From NCBI RefSeq assembly GCF_009905375.1, contig NC_133657.1, forward strand, positions 47,187,134-47,251,133: a stretch of 64,000 nucleotides of DNA. Reading direction: 5' to 3'. The stretch is from Apium graveolens (lineage: Eukaryota > Streptophyta > Magnoliopsida > Apiales > Apiaceae). Shown piece by piece: positions 1 to 12,653 of the stretch. Under the pieces are notes generated by a model that saw nothing but the letters and a program-made list of their open reading frames with translations, did no database searches and was not told the origin of the DNA. The first letter of the stretch is position 1; every line of letters starts with the position of its first letter. The translations under genes and the position numbers were made by a program.

Positions 1-3000
1 ATCAACTCGAAACACGGGAAATATGGTATTAAATCTCAGGGCCATGATTCACAAAACTTTACTCTATTAGGGTAACCAAAAGGTTTTCATATGTCAGAAC
101 TTGGACAGGAAAATATGGTGAGACTAATGGGTAATATGAAGGGGTAATGCCAAACTGGGCTTAAAGCAATGGTTTCTCGTCAAGGTACAGGTGCTAGAAC
201 ATCAAGAAGATAAGCTTCATGAATACTAAGAGTGTTAAGGTATGAAGAAATGATCTTTAACTCAGGATATATCAGAATTGTCAAGCTTTAGGATAGGAAA
301 GAGGGTATCAATCAATGAGGAATCATGTTGGTAAGTTTCTGACTATCAGAGTTCAAGGTAAGGTTCTATAGGGGTTCAAGTATCAGGATGAGATATCAAT
401 ACTTAGAAATCATCATCATGTTAATCAAGAGGATCAATCAAGTAATATAACAACTCTTTATTTTATCATGGCATTTAACTATCATGAAAAGACTTTTGAA
501 CTACTTGCAATACATACTTGAGGGTTCATGGCATCTCTATGTAATTCAAAGATAAGCGAGAGATACGCTTGGTTTAAACATATCAAAATGACTTAGGATA
601 ATTGCATCGATAAATATGAACTGTTTATAGTAAAAATGAAGGTCAAGTTGAATCACTTGCCTTGAGATAGGCTGGTCTGGTCTGACTGGTAGGAGCAACT
701 GGAGCTTCACTCGACTTTTATGGCAAGTTTTCCGTCGTCTCGAGATCCTACATAAATAATAATAATCCTCATTATAATATATTCTTACCATCTCAACCTA
801 TTTACAACCCGAAATTAAACACGGATGGCACTTAGGCCTATATGCACTTAGTTTATATCCACCTTTATATTTCAAAATGCACACACGTAGCCACATAATC
901 ACATATCGTATATTAATACCAAATAACACCATAATGCAACACTAGGATTGGATGATCTTGACTCACAACTTAAGTCACTTGGTCGCTAAACTAGACAAGA
1001 TCTTCAAATTTTGGCTTCCTAACTCGATGTGCCTTTCCTAAATTATCCAAAACCTATTGACCCTCACTTATGCCTTTTGCTATACTGACCTTATACTATC
1101 TTACAACTATGGTGGTCGACCTAATACTCACTTCTAAGTGTTCTAAAACTATGCGATAAGTGAAAGTGCTCACTGGTGCAAATTTCAGAATGACAACTAT
1201 GGTTTCTTGAGTACATTAGACACTCTTAAACTACAAGTTTTCCTTCAAAACTTTTACACAAGACTCTCCTGACCTAAAGGCATCTCACAAACTTGATGTG
1301 GCTCAAGGGCCTGGCTTGGGACTTCTTGGGCCTAAGCTAAAAGTCCAAGGTTCCCCTGCTTTTCTGGGCAGAAAATGCCCTGACTTGAATTAACTTGTGA
1401 CACATGGTTCTAACTCATATCCTATGAAATATGGTTGGAAAAACTTCTCTGACACTCCCTTTAACTAAGGCCCAATTGGTCCTAGTGAGGGCCTACCCAT
1501 GACATGGTCAAATCTCCCTATTTCTAAGTTGCAACAAAACTGTCCCCTGCTGGACAGATTTTGTTATTCTACTTGTGCACCTAACCAAATGACATGCAAA
1601 CCTCCAATCAACTCCTAAAACCTTTTATATACGCCCAATACTAACTTCGGGTAGCTTGAACCTCAAAGTGCACACCAATGACATGGTCAAAACTCACTCT
1701 AAACCTCAGGGTGCTATACTGATTTTTCTGCAGAAACTATAACTCTCATTTTCCAAGGTTTTGACTTGACAACTCAACTAACAACAGCTCAATACTTAAA
1801 CCAAGACTTATACATGGTATTCTACTGAACTAACTCCCTTATTCTCAAAATAACCTTGGTGAGATCATCCTTACCTAAGGTACAATTATGGAAAAACAAA
1901 AGAGACTACACTTCACAAATCATAAATCTTCATGCTTTTGAAACAACAAGATATATATTTTTGTAAAAGATAACCACGAATTATTACCATGCAACAAGAA
2001 GCATAAATCAATATTAACACATTATTCCTACTGAAATTAAGTCTCACTAACAAAATCTTTCCAAATGATCAAAATCTTACAACATTCTAAGAGAAATCCA
2101 CATGCATGCATGCCTTCGGGTTTTTCAAACCAAAACAACACATTTTCTACATATGTTCTATCATAAAATTGACATGCAAGCCTAGCATAAGATATACCAA
2201 GATGATCACTTAGCATGAAAAGAGTTTTATCAAGACTTCACTAAGATTTTCATGTTATCATCACAAAAACACACAAAGTGGAACATGACAACCAAAACAC
2301 CATCCATTCGGCTCCTATCAAGTCATGGCCGAATGGATTAGGGTGAAAACAATAATTGCATGAGTAGCATACTCATGTCTAGCCATTCTCAACCCTTTGC
2401 TACTATAACCATGCAAGGTCAACACATAAGTTTTTCTACTCTAAACTCTTAAGATATACAAGAACAACATGTAGGGAGTAGGATTACTTGATAATAGGAT
2501 GATTTTTTGAGTGAGAAATGAAGAAAGAAGGGGATGGGGGCTCGGTTTTTGGGAATTGCCGAGAGGGGAGGGGGAAAAGCCGAGAGGGAGGGGGAGGAAA
2601 GGAGGAGTGTGGAAATGGTGGGGTGAATGTGGAGTAATAATCATGTTAGTTTGATTTTTATTTGGCCAAAAGTGAGTGGATTTGAGATTTTACAAGAGTA
2701 ACCTTCCAATATAGTTAGGTAGATTTGCATGCAAGGGTAAAGTGGTAATTTGGTTAGTAGAATAAAAGTGAGTGGGGTTGGAAATGTCTTCCTTGCCCCT
2801 TAGTTGAATTGGAAGAGTATTTGCATGCAAGGGTAGCCATGTAATTTGCTAATTATAACAAATAAAATTTATAAAGATTTATTTTTATAAAATAAAATAC
2901 AAGTTCAAAAATTATAAAATTTATACCATAAAATAACTTGGATTTTTAGAGACTTTATAAAATTATTTTCAAAATTTGTGAACAAAATACCTTTTAAAAG

Positions 3001-3212
3001 AAATTTTTTCGAAAGCTTAGAATATTCCTTATAAATCAAAAATAAAGAAATTAAATAAACTCTTGCTTTGAAAAATCATATACTACACAAAGCAAATTTA
3101 TAATGCAGAAATTTTCACTCACACTAGCGTACGATCATTGAATATATTTTCATTTGACTTTAATATTATACCCAATCCACAAAAAATATTACATAAAATG
3201 CCGGTCGTAACA
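1..3212 (-). repeat. 3' LTR of element A, partial
   Basis: On the - strand it starts with TGTTACGACCGG directly after the polypurine tract. It matches the 5' LTR of A from 9369 onward. Compared with that copy it lacks about 66 bases near position 2409, where the 5' LTR holds extra sequence at about 11780-11846. The related element B also has sequence there, so this copy suffered the deletion. The short open frame at 2441-2644 is LTR sequence repeated at 11877-12080 and is not treated as a gene. Confidence 0.93.
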
Positions 3213-3225
3213 TCCTCTCCCCCTT
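3213..3225 (-). other. Polypurine tract of element A
   Basis: On the - strand AAGGGGGAGAGGA directly precedes the 3' LTR. This is the expected plus-strand primer for reverse transcription. Element B has the same tract at 45681-45693. Confidence 0.85.
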
Positions 3226-3246
3226 AAGGGATTCTGTCCCCAGAAT

Positions 3247-3537
3247 CTAAGAGAAAATATGAGGATGCCGGGAACGCATATCAGACTCTAACTCCCAGGT
3301 CGACTCTTCGACCTTAGGGTTCCTCCAAAGTACTTTTACTAACTTTACTGACTTATTTCTAAGACTCTTTACTTGCCAGTCGAGTATTTTAACCGGTTGC
3401 TCCACAAATGACAGGTCTGCCTGAATTTCTACAGGTTCATATTCTATCACATGGCTAGCGTCAGGATTGTACTTCTTAAGCAACGACACGTGGAACACAT
3501 TATGCACATGCTGATACTGAGGTGGTAAGGCCAACTC
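3247..3537 (-). pseudogene. Integrase tail and chromodomain of element A
   Basis: This is the C-terminal piece of the A polyprotein. It contains the end of the integrase C-terminal module ([15 protein letters not shown]) and a chromodomain-like tail whose core reads VKVLWRNPKVEESTWELE. Such tails in chromoviruses are thought to steer integration to particular chromatin; this is family knowledge, not tested here. It is in the same frame as the upstream integrase piece and is separated from it only by a TAG at 3538-3540. Element B has a TAC codon there. The natural stop lies about 20 bases before the polypurine tract, the normal arrangement for this family. Confidence 0.85.
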
Positions 3538-4068
3538 CTAGGCCACCTTTCCCACTTGACTCAAAATCTCAAAAGGACCTATGTATCTAGGTGCTAACTT
3601 CCCTTTCTTGCCAAATCTCATCAACCCTTTTCTAGGTGACACCTTCAGCAACACAGCTTCGCCAATTTGGAATTGAACGTCCTTACGCGCTGGATCCGCA
3701 TACTTCCTCTGTCTATCTTGAGCAGCAAGCAACCTTTTTTGAATTAACTTCACCGAGTCATGCAACTGTTGTACCAAATCCGAGCCGAGAATTCTTCCTT
3801 CTCCTACTTCATCCCAACTTGTTGGTGATCTACATTTTCGCCCGTACAAAGCTTCGTATGGTGGCATGCCGATACTGGAATGATAGCTATTGTTGTAAGA
3901 GAATTCAATCAACGGCAAATGGTCGTCCCAACTTCCTGCAAAATCGATTGCACAACTGCACAACATGTCTTCAATCATTTGAATTGTCCTTTCACTCTGG
4001 CCATCAGTCTGCGGGTGGTACGCCGTGCTCATATTCAACTTTGTGCCAAGACATTCCTGAAATTGCTT
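3538..4068 (-). pseudogene. Integrase core, second half, of element A
   Basis: This segment holds the last part of the integrase catalytic core with the motif HPQTDGQSER, which contains the catalytic glutamate. It is followed by SWDDHLPLIEFSYNNSYH and the start of the C-terminal module ([19 protein letters not shown]). The frame is the same as the upstream piece, from which it is separated by TAG 4069-4071. That codon is TGG in element B, so a tryptophan was lost by a G-to-A change. The product would insert the cDNA into chromosomes. Confidence 0.85.
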
Positions 4069-5502
4069 CTAGAATCTTGAGTTAAATCGGGGGTCTTTGT
4101 CTGAAACTATTGATACGGGTACTCCATGCCTTAGTACGATTTCGCGCACATACAGATGAACTAATTTGTCCAGTGACGACTTCTCATTTATTGGAAGGAA
4201 ATGCGCCAACTTCGTAAGACGATCAATTATAACCCATATTGCGTCATGTCCGGATTTCGTTCGCGGTAGTCCCACTATAAAGTCCATAGCGATATTTTCC
4301 CATTTCCATTCTGGAACCTTCAGGGGCTGAATTAATCCGCTTGGTCGTTGATGTTCTGTCTTTACTTTCTGACAAGTATAGCACTTCACAACCCATTCCG
4401 CCACGTCTCGCTTCATATTTGGCCACAAAAAGTTCTTCTTTAAGTCTCGATACATCTTGGTGCTTCCCGGGTGGATTGAAAATTTCGAATTGTGGGCTTC
4501 ATGGAGGATCTCATTCTTTAATTCAGGTACATGGGGAATCCATATTCTGGATGAAAACCTTAGTATCCCTTGCTCATCCCTTTGAGTATTAATCTCCTCT
4601 CCAGATAACTGATTCTTCTCTTTTTCCATTACTTCCTCTTGACACTTTTTTATCTTTTCCACTAGTGTTGGCTGAAACGTCATTGCACGACAAACTTCCT
4701 CGACTTTTCCATAAGCACAAAGTTCCAATTCCAATCTTTCGATTTCTTCAGATAACTCTTTTGATGTTATCATCATATTCAGTCTCTCCTTCCTACTCAG
4801 AGCATCGGCCACTACGTTCGCCTTTCCAGGATGGTAATTTATCGAACAGTCATAGTCCTTGATTAATTCCAGCCATCTCCTCTGCCTCATATTGAGCTCT
4901 TTCTGAGTAAAAATGTACTTTAAACTCTTGTGATCCGTGTAGATTTCACACTTCTCTCCATAGAGGTAATGTCTCCAGATCTTGAGTACGAACACTATGG
5001 CGGCTAGTTCCAAGTCATGTGTCGGGTACTTTAACTCATGCGGCTTCAACTGTCTTGATGCATATGCGATCACTTTGTTGTGTTGCATCAACACACAACC
5101 CAAACCCTTATGTGAAGCGTCGCTGAATATTACAAAATTTCCTTGATCATCTGGAAGTACCAACACCGGAGCTGTTACTAACTTCTGCTTTAACTCTTGA
5201 AAGCTATATTCACATTCTGCACTCCATTCAAACTTTTGATTCTTTCTGGTTAACTTGGTCAATGGCGTGGCGATCTTCGAGAAATCCTTGACGAATCTTC
5301 TATAGTATCCGGCCAATCCTAGAAAACTTCGCACTTCCGTACGAGTCTTTGGCCTCTCCCAGCTCATAACTGCCTCAATCTTTGCCGGATCCACTTTAAC
5401 TCCCTCATTTCCAATAACATGCCCCAAAAATTGAACTTCCTTTAACCAAAACTCATATTTGGTAAACTTGGCATACAACTTCTCTTGTCGGAGTATCTCC
5501 AA
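4069..5502 (-). pseudogene. RT thumb, RNase H and integrase N-terminal half of element A
   Basis: This is the longest uninterrupted stretch of A (477 residues). It runs from the RT thumb and connection ([22 protein letters not shown]) through RNase H, with acidic motifs at FSDAS, YTDHKS and [11 protein letters not shown]. It continues into the integrase zinc-binding HHCC region ([21 protein letters not shown]) and the first two catalytic aspartates (MDFIVGLP and SDKDPRF). All of these motifs are present. It is out of frame with the preceding RT piece because one base is missing near 5541 relative to element B, and it ends at TAG 4069-4071. Confidence 0.88.
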
Positions 5503-5504
5503 TG

Positions 5505-6180
5505 CTATCCAGAGGTGCTGCTTATGTTCTTCTTCCGATTAGAATAAATAAGGATGTCATCAATGAATACCACGACAAATTTGTCCAAATACTCCTTAAA
5601 TACCCGATTCATCAGATCCATAAATGCGGCCGGAGCGTTGGTCAATCCAAACGGCATTACTAGGAATTCATAATGCCCATATCTGGTCCTGAATGCGGTC
5701 TTAGGAATATCTTCTTCTTTGATCTTTAATTGATGGTATCCCGATCTCAAATCAATCTTCGAAAAGCATTTTGCTCCCTTCAACTGATCAAAAAGGTCAT
5801 CTATCCTTGGTAGCGGGTAGCGGTTCTTGATCGTCACCTTATTCAACTCCCGGTAATCTATGCATAGACGCATACTCCCATCTTTCTTCTTTACAAACAG
5901 AACAGGTGCTCCCCATGGCGACGCACTTGGCCGTATCACTCCCTTATCCAATAATTCTTGTACCTGGCTCACCAACTCTTTCATTTCTGCTGGTGCCATC
6001 CTATATGGGGCCTTTGAAACTGGTTCCGTGCCTGGAGCAAGGTTGATCTCGAACTCAATTTGTCAATCTGGTGGTAAGCCTGGTAGTTCGTCGGGAAACA
6101 CATCGGGGAACTCGTTAACTACAGGAATATCTTCCATTCTGAGGCTGCCTCTCTCTGAATCCACTACATATGCTAGGAAC
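5505..6180 (-). pseudogene. Reverse transcriptase fingers and palm of element A
   Basis: This frame carries RT motifs in order: [59 protein letters not shown], and the catalytic FIDDILIYS. Reverse transcriptase copies element RNA to cDNA in the cytoplasmic particle. The stretch upstream of the ATG at 5999 is also coding but holds a TGA at 6063-6065, where element B has CGA. It is entered by a frameshift near 6180, where A lacks one base relative to B, and is left by a second one-base loss near 5541. Confidence 0.88.
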
Positions 6181-7150
6181 ACTCACAACCTTTTCTAAGT
6201 AACTTCTTAGCCTGAACAACTGTAAGAAATAGTTGCTCTTGCCTCTGCCCCTTAAATACTACCTTCTCTCCACTCTTCGTCTTTAAATACACTCTCTTGG
6301 TCTTACAATTTATCTGAGCGCTATTCTCTCCTAACCAATCCATTCCTAAAATTATATCAAACTCTCCCAACTTGAAGAGTATTAAGTCGGCTGAGAACTT
6401 ATACCCCGAAATATCAATCTCACACTTTGGACAAAATTGATTCACAGGAATCTTCTCTTGGTTCGCAATTACCACATTTACTACCTCACTCATAACCATT
6501 TTATCACATTGGAGCTTATCAACAAAAGATTCTGATATGAAAGATCTTGTTGCTCCCGAATCAATCAATACTTTAGCTTTGACATTATTGAGTAAAAGTG
6601 TACCTGCTATCACCTCAGAATTCTGAACAGCATCTTTCATCTTCAAATCAAATGTCCTTGCTGTTGCTTGCGGGGTTGGTGCGGGTGGTGGAGGTAATGC
6701 CAATACCTCAACTGGCACACTCGCACTAGTATTTTCCACATTCATCAGAGCTTTGACTGGTCCTGTTGCCTTACACTCCCTAGCCATGTGTCCAGTCTTC
6801 CCGCACTTGTAGAACGTAACTCCAGGCTTCGGCATCTTGCACTCATTCGCCAAATGTCCCTTCTGATTGCACCTATAACAGGTCATGCTCAGCTTATTGT
6901 ATACTCCGGGGTGCCTTCTTCCACAGTGCTTGCATTCCGGTCCCTGGAACCTGTTTTCTCCAACTTGCCCTTGGCTTGCCTGGTTGTTCCCTTTTGATTC
7001 TTGCCTTTTGCCCAAATTTCCCTTCTTTTGAAAATTTCCGCCCTTCTGGAAACCAATCCTCTTTATATTCCGATCTTGCGAACTTCCAGCTTCAGACTTT
7101 TCTCCATAAAATGGAACATTCCTCTTCTTGTTATCCCTCTCTTTCCTTGA
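6173..7150 (-). pseudogene. Gag zinc-knuckle region and protease of element A
   Basis: The segment is in frame with the upstream gag piece. It contains one canonical CCHC knuckle (CYRCNQKGHLANEC) and a second one (YKCGKTGHMAREC) whose first cysteine is phenylalanine. An upstream cysteine pair is also damaged (HPGVYNK here, HPGVCNK in B). These knuckles normally bind element RNA. A proline-rich linker follows, then an aspartic protease with the active-site motif LIDSGATRSF and the later ILGMDWL motif, which cleaves the polyprotein. Because two cysteines are lost, packaging would probably be impaired even without the stops. Confidence 0.88.
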
Positions 7151-7858
7151 CTACATCCCATTATTCTCAATCAGAGCAGCTTTCTGTACTACTCCCGCAT
7201 AAGTTTCAAGCTCAAACATAGCCACCCTATCTCTGATCCAAGGCTCCAATCCTTGCTGAAATTTCTTTGCTTTTTCCTCCTCAGTGCTGGTATACTTTGT
7301 CACAAACCTTGACAACTCAGTGAACTTCTTCTCATACTCCAATACAGTCATGTTCCGTTGCTTCAACTCAAGAAATTTTAGCTCCATTTGATTCTGCATG
7401 TACTTAGGGTAATACTTGTCCAGAAATAACTTCTTAAATCTCTCCCAAGAAACCTGCTGAGTGACTTCCATAGCTTTTACTGATTCCCACCAATAGATGA
7501 CTTCTCCCTTCAAGAAGTAAGTAGCATATGGCGTCTTCTGATCGTCTCCTAACTGTACCAACTCAAAAGCCCTTTCCATCTCCTTGATCCATATGTTAGC
7601 TATCACTGGATCAGTGGTATCATGAAATATAGGTGGATTCACATTCTGAAAAGCCTTGAAAGTGACAATTTGTCTAGGTTGTACTGGTGGTTCAGGTGGT
7701 TGGTGTGGCTCACGATTATCTTGGTTTTCAATTCGTTGTTGAAGAGTTAGTTGTTGTTGAGCTATAGCATTGGTTTTCTGTTGCAAGGTTTCCAATAGTC
7801 GAAGAATATTTGGGTCTGTGGTGGAGGTGGTTGTTGGGTTCTTCTTTTTGGGAGGCAT
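7151..7858 (-). pseudogene. Gag N-terminal part of element A
   Basis: The ATG at 7858 opens a basic start (MPPKKKNP) and a glutamine-rich segment. The retrotransposon gag domain follows at about residues 80-200, with the family signatures EVIYWWESVKAM and MELKFLELKQ. Gag builds the virus-like particle. The frame stops at TAG 7151-7153, where B has CAG, and the same frame continues in the zinc-knuckle piece. The start is preceded by a pyrimidine-rich stretch ending TTATTTCAG, which also looks like a splice acceptor; see the candidate intron at 7863-8552. Confidence 0.88.
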
Positions 7859-7862
7859 GATC

Positions 7863-8552
7863 CTGAAATAAGAGTTGTGTCAAAACAGATATGAATGATA
7901 AAATGATTCGAGGGTATCGCATGGCATTCTCATTTACATATGGGGTCAAGTTTCCAAATTAAGCAGATATGAACATAAAATAACAGTTGAGAGCAAATGG
8001 AACAATAGCACATAATTATTGAAATTTTAAAGGTCACAGTACATAGGATTAGTACAAGGTCTGATTCTAGGATTAACAGGTTTATTTAAAGGAAACAACT
8101 GGGGTTTCCACAGAGTCTGACAGTACAACAACATGTAAGGTAAATGGAAAGAACTAAGGTTCCACTCCATCTGAACGGGGCTTGGTAGTCTTTTCCTCTC
8201 GAAGCATCTTCACAATGCTCTGGAGCTCATCTGCCACCATCTGAATGACATACTGGCTGGTACGGTCCCGGTGCGCTGGCATCTCCTCAAGCTTAGTGTT
8301 GACGTACTGAACCAAGGTCTCAAGTCTCGCAGTCATCTGCTCCTTGGGCTTCCCTTCGTAGTTTCGGCTGTCCGAATACACGTTCTTCAGTCGGTCTATC
8401 AGTCGGTCGTACTTGCCCTGAAGCATGTCGAACTCGCGCCTCAACTCAGCATACACTGTGAAAGCAATAGTGTCGTCCGACCCAGAGGATGACGAGGAAT
8501 GCGCCCTTTGCTGACAACCAATAAGAGGAGTATTAATAATAATTTACTTAAC
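7863..8552 (-). other. Candidate intron between leader and gag of element A
   Basis: On the - strand the leader ATG (8566) is followed after 14 bases by a donor-like AG/GTTAAGT. A strong acceptor-like TTATTTCAG/G stands just before the gag ATG. Removal of these 690 bases would join the leader codons in frame to gag. The same sites exist in B (40337-41041). This is inferred from sequence only. Confidence 0.4.
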
Positions 8553-8566
8553 CTACTCTCTCGCAT
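8154..8566 (-). pseudogene. Upstream ORF ('ORF0') of element A, frameshifted near its start
   Basis: An open frame of about 100 codons (8154-8456, extending upstream without a stop to about 8540) lies between primer-binding site and gag. It is very charged and probably helical: VYAELRREFDMLQ, YDRLIDRLKN, MTARLETLVQYVNTKLEEM, and a C-terminal part VADELQSIVKMLREEK. I recognise no known domain. The ATG at 8566 starts the frame in element B, but here one T is missing near 8541, so the ATG no longer leads into it. B has the start intact but a different one-base loss near the end, so the ancestral frame would have been about 137 codons. Base composition is visibly richer in G and C than gag. Confidence 0.6.
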
Positions 8567-8630
8567 ATTATCTATAACCTACACACATATCCTATAACCT
8601 ATTTGGGCTGTCCAGGGACACTAAACCTTA

Positions 8631-8642
8631 GCTCTGATACCA
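8631..8642 (-). other. Primer-binding site of element A
   Basis: On the - strand TGGTATCAGAGC lies 5 bases after the 5' LTR. This is the complement of the initiator-Met tRNA 3' end used by most plant LTR elements. Confidence 0.9.
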
Positions 8643-8647
8643 AAACC

Positions 8648-11600
8648 TGTCACACCCCCAACTTTAACAGCAAAATAAATATAGCTATTACATCATTTTA
8701 ATGAAGAATACACAACCAAATCCAAGATCTTACAGTTTAGGGTTTGGAACAGCCCAACACTACCAACTATTACATCTGGTTACAAATACCGAGTCCTCAC
8801 ACAACTATTATTACTTATTCTACCTGAGCTCGAACATAAGCATCAGCATCACAGGTCTTACGGGCAGTCTGCTTGAATCTAACCATAGCTGCTCGCTGTA
8901 ATATCAGGGTAAAGCATGAAGTGAGCCAAATGCTCAACAAGCGCTAACAACACAACACAAAACATAAATCGAGATATACTTTTAAGAATGCCAATGGAAA
9001 GACATAACTAATGATAACGAGAGATAAAACTATGTGAGATGGCATCATTTTGCTTGTATCAAAACAATTTTAAAAAAAATCATGTCTTAATCAAAATCAT
9101 TTTATGACGCTACGGATTACAGCCGGTGATCAGCCGCGAAGTAATCCCGAACCTCGCTGGGTTCTAAAATATTAACGGGAATCCCTAGGCAACTTTTAAG
9201 CCTAAAATAAGTGTGGAAAGGACTCGCGTCTCAGTCCAGATCCACTATTCAAGAAAACATTTATCCCCCTTTGGGACTGAAAACCCATATTTTATTTATT
9301 TCAAAAGCTGATGCCGAATTGTAACAAAATCTCTTTTAACAGTAAACATTTTTATAAAGGGAATATAGATCAACTCGAAACACGGGAAATATGGTATTAA
9401 ATCTCAGGGCCATGATTCACAAAACTTTACTCTATTAGGGTAACCAAAAGGTTTTCATATGTCAGAACTTGGACAGGAAAATATGGTGAGACTAATGGGT
9501 AATATGAAGGGGAAATGCCAAACTGGGCTTAAAGCAATGGTTTCTCGTCAAGGTACAACTGCTAGAACATCAAGAAGATAAGCTTCATGAATACTAAGGG
9601 TGTTAAGGTATGAAGAAATGATCTTTAACTCAGGATATATGAGAATTGTCAAGCTTTAGGATAGGAAAAAGGGTATCAATCAATGAGGAATCATGTTGGT
9701 AAGTTTCTGACTATCAGAGTTCAAGGTAAGGTTCTATAGGGGTTCAAGTATCAGGATGAGATATCAATACTTAGAAATCATCATCATGTTAATCAAGAGG
9801 ATCAATCAAGTAATATAACAACTCTTTATTTTATCATGGCATTTAACTATCATGAAAAGACTTTTGAACTACTTGCAATACATACTTGAGGGTTCATGGC
9901 ATCTCTATGTAATTCAAAGATAAGCGAGAGATACGCTTGATTTAAACATATCAAAATGACTCAGGATAATTGCATCGATAAATATGAACTATTTATAGTA
10001 AATATGAAGGTCAAGTTGAATCACTTGCCTTGAGATAGGCTGGTCTGGTCTGACTGGTAGGAGCAACTGGAGCTTCACTCGACTTTTATGGCAAGTTTTT
10101 CCTCGTCTCGAGATCCTACATAAATAATAATAATCCTCATTATAATATATTCTTACCATCTCAACCTATTTACAACCCGAAATTAAACACGGATGGCACT
10201 TAGGCCTATATGCACTTAGTTTATATCCACCTTTATATTTCAAAATGCACACACGTAGCCACATAATCACATATCGTATATTAATACCAAATAACACCAT
10301 AATGCAACACTAGGCTTGGATGATCTCGACTCACAACTTAAGTCACTTGGTCGCTAAACTAGACAAGATCTTCAAATTTTGGCTTCCTAACTCAATGTGT
10401 CTTTCCTAAATTATCCAAAACCTATTGACCCTCACTTGTGCCTTTTGCTCTACTGACCTTATACTATCTTACAACTATGGTGGTCGACCTAATACTCACT
10501 TCTAAGTATTCTAAAACTATGCGATAAGTGAAAGTGCTCACTGGTGCAAATTTCAGAATGACAACTATGGTTTCTTGAGTACATTAGACACTCTTAAACT
10601 ACAAGTTTTCCTTCAAAACTTTTACACAAGACTCTCCTGACCTAAGGGCATCTCACAAACTTGATGTGGCTCAAGGTCCTGGCTTGGGCCTTCTTGGGCC
10701 GAAGCTAAAAGTCCAAGGTTCCCCTGCTTTTCTGGGCAGAAACTGCCCTGACTTGAATTAACTTGTGACACATGGTTCTAACTCATATCCTATGAACTAT
10801 GGTTGGAAAAACTTCTTTGACACTCTCTCTAACTAAGGCCCAATTGGGCCTAATGAGGGCCTACCCATGACATGGTCAAATCTCCCTATTTCTAAGTTGC
10901 AACAAAACTGTCCCCTGCTGGACAGATTTTGTTATTCTACTTGTGCACCTAACCAAATAACATGCAAACCTCCAATCAACTCCTAAAACCTTTTATATAC
11001 TCCCAATACTAACTTCGGGTAGTTTGGGCCTCAAAGTTCACACCAATGACATGGTCAAAACTCACTCTAAACCTCAGGGTGCTATACTGATTTTTCTGCA
11101 GAAACTATAACTCTCATTTTCCAAGGTTTTGACTTGACAACTCAACTAACAACAACTCAATACTTAAACCAAGACTTATACATGGTATTCTACTGAACTA
11201 AATCCCTTATTCTCAAAATAACCTTGGTGAGATCATCCTTACCTAAGGTACAATTATGGCAAAACAAAAGAGACTACACTTCACAAATCATAAATCTTCA
11301 TGCTTTTGAAACAACAAGATATATATTTTTGTAAAAGATAACCACGAATTATTACCATGCAACAAGAAGCATAAATCAATATTAACACATTATTCCTACT
11401 GAAATTAAGGCTCACTAACAAAATCTTTCCAAATGATCAAAATCTTACAACATTCTAAGAGAAATCCACATGCATGCATGCCTTCGAGTTTTTCAAACCA
11501 AAACAACACATTTTCTACATATGTTCTATCATAAAATTGACATGCAAGCCTAGAATAAGATATACCTAGATGATAACTTAGCATGCAAAGAGTTTTATCA

Positions 11601-12648
11601 AGACTTCACTAAGATTTTCATGTTATCATCACAAAAATACACAAAGTGGAACATGACAACCAAAACACCATCCATTCGGCTCCTATCAAGTCATGGCCGA
11701 ATGGATTAGGGTGAAAACAACAATTGCATGAGTGTAGCATACTCATGTCTAGCCATTCTCAACCCTTTGCTACTATAACTTATGGTGAAAGCCTTGAATT
11801 CACAAGAATCAAGGATATTCACTTGGAGTTTTAACAAAACACCACCATGCAAGGTCAACACATAAGTTTTTCTACTCTAAACTCTTAAGATATACAAGAA
11901 AAACATGTAGGGAGTAGGATTACTTGATAATAGGATGATTGTTTGAGTGAGAAATGAAGAAAGAAGGGGATGGGAGCTCGGTTTTTGGGAATTGCCGAGA
12001 GGGGAGGGGGAAAAGCCGAGAGGGAGGGGGAGGAAAGGAGGAGTGTGGAAATGGTGGGGTGAATGTGGAGTAATAATCATGTTAGTTTGATTTTTATTTG
12101 GCCAAAAGTGAGTGGATTTGAGATTTTACAAGAGTAACCTTCCAATATAGTTAGGTAGATTTGCATGCAAGGGTAAAGTGGTAATTTGGTTAGTAGAATG
12201 AAAGTGAGTGGGGTTGGAAATGTCTTCCTTGCCTCTTAGTTGAATTGGAAGAGTATTTGCATGCAAGGGTAGCCATGTAATTTGCTAATTATAACAAATA
12301 AAATTTATAAAGATTTATTTTTATAAAATAAAATTCAAGTTCAAAAATTATAAAATTTATACCATAAAATAACTTGGATTTTTAGAGACTTTATAAAATC
12401 ATTTTCAAAATTTGTGAACAAAATACCTTTTAAAAGAAAATTTTTCCAAAGCTTAGAATATTCCTTATAAATCAAAAATAAAGAAATTAAATAAACTCTT
12501 GCTTTGAAAAATCATATACTACACAAAGCAAATTTATAATGCAGAAATTTTCACTCACACTAGCGTACAATCATTGAATATATTTTCATTTGACTTTAAT
12601 ATTATACCCAATCCACAAATAATATTACATAAAATGCCGGTCGTAACA
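8648..12648 (-). repeat. 5' LTR of element A, complete (4001 bp)
   Basis: On the - strand the repeat starts TGTTACGACCGG at 12648 and ends GGGGTGTGACA at 8648, so it has the usual TG...CA ends. The inner edge meets the primer-binding site. The outer edge meets the interrupted LTR of element D. The repeat should contain the promoter and polyadenylation signals. It shares clear but imperfect similarity with the LTRs of B. Confidence 0.92.
10989..11000 (-). promoter_or_regulatory. Candidate TATA box in LTR of A
   Basis: On the - strand GTATATAAAAGG occurs about 1.65 kb into the LTR. The equivalent site is kept in the other LTR of A (about 1626) and in both LTRs of B. It is the best TATA-like site I saw; the start of transcription is unknown. 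Confidence 0.4.
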
Positions 12649-12653
12649 GAGTA
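12649..12653. repeat. Putative right target-site duplication of element A
   Basis: GAGTA follows the LTR end directly and also occurs in the uninterrupted LTR of D at 21871. The matching left copy would lie outside the window. Confidence 0.5.

Larger units (their letters stand above)
1..12648 (-). mobile_element. Element A: Tekay-like Ty3/gypsy chromovirus, 3' LTR cut by window edge
   Basis: The order on the - strand is 5' LTR (8648-12648), primer-binding site, upstream ORF, gag, protease, RT, RNase H, integrase, chromodomain, polypurine tract and 3' LTR (1-3212). Positions 1-3212 repeat 9369-12648 almost exactly. About 720 bases of the 3' LTR lie beyond the window. The gag-to-integrase order and the C-terminal chromodomain-like tail place it among chromoviruses; LTR length and tail sequence suggest the Tekay/Del clade. 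It sits in the 5' LTR of element D, since sequence right of 12648 continues as D LTR. In the first 480 aligned LTR bases I count 6 mismatches, so it is a fairly recent insertion. Four stops and two frameshifts break the polyprotein. Confidence 0.93.

Noticed and set aside
2441..2644. 67-codon frame in the A LTR, also at 11877-12080
   Set aside because: Both copies are the two LTRs of one element, so repetition is no independent evidence; proline/leucine-rich low-complexity content and no support from B.
8541..8566. A very short intron (about 45 bases) ending at TTGTCAG inside the upstream ORF
   Set aside because: Shorter than plant introns normally are, and it would not restore the conserved frame.
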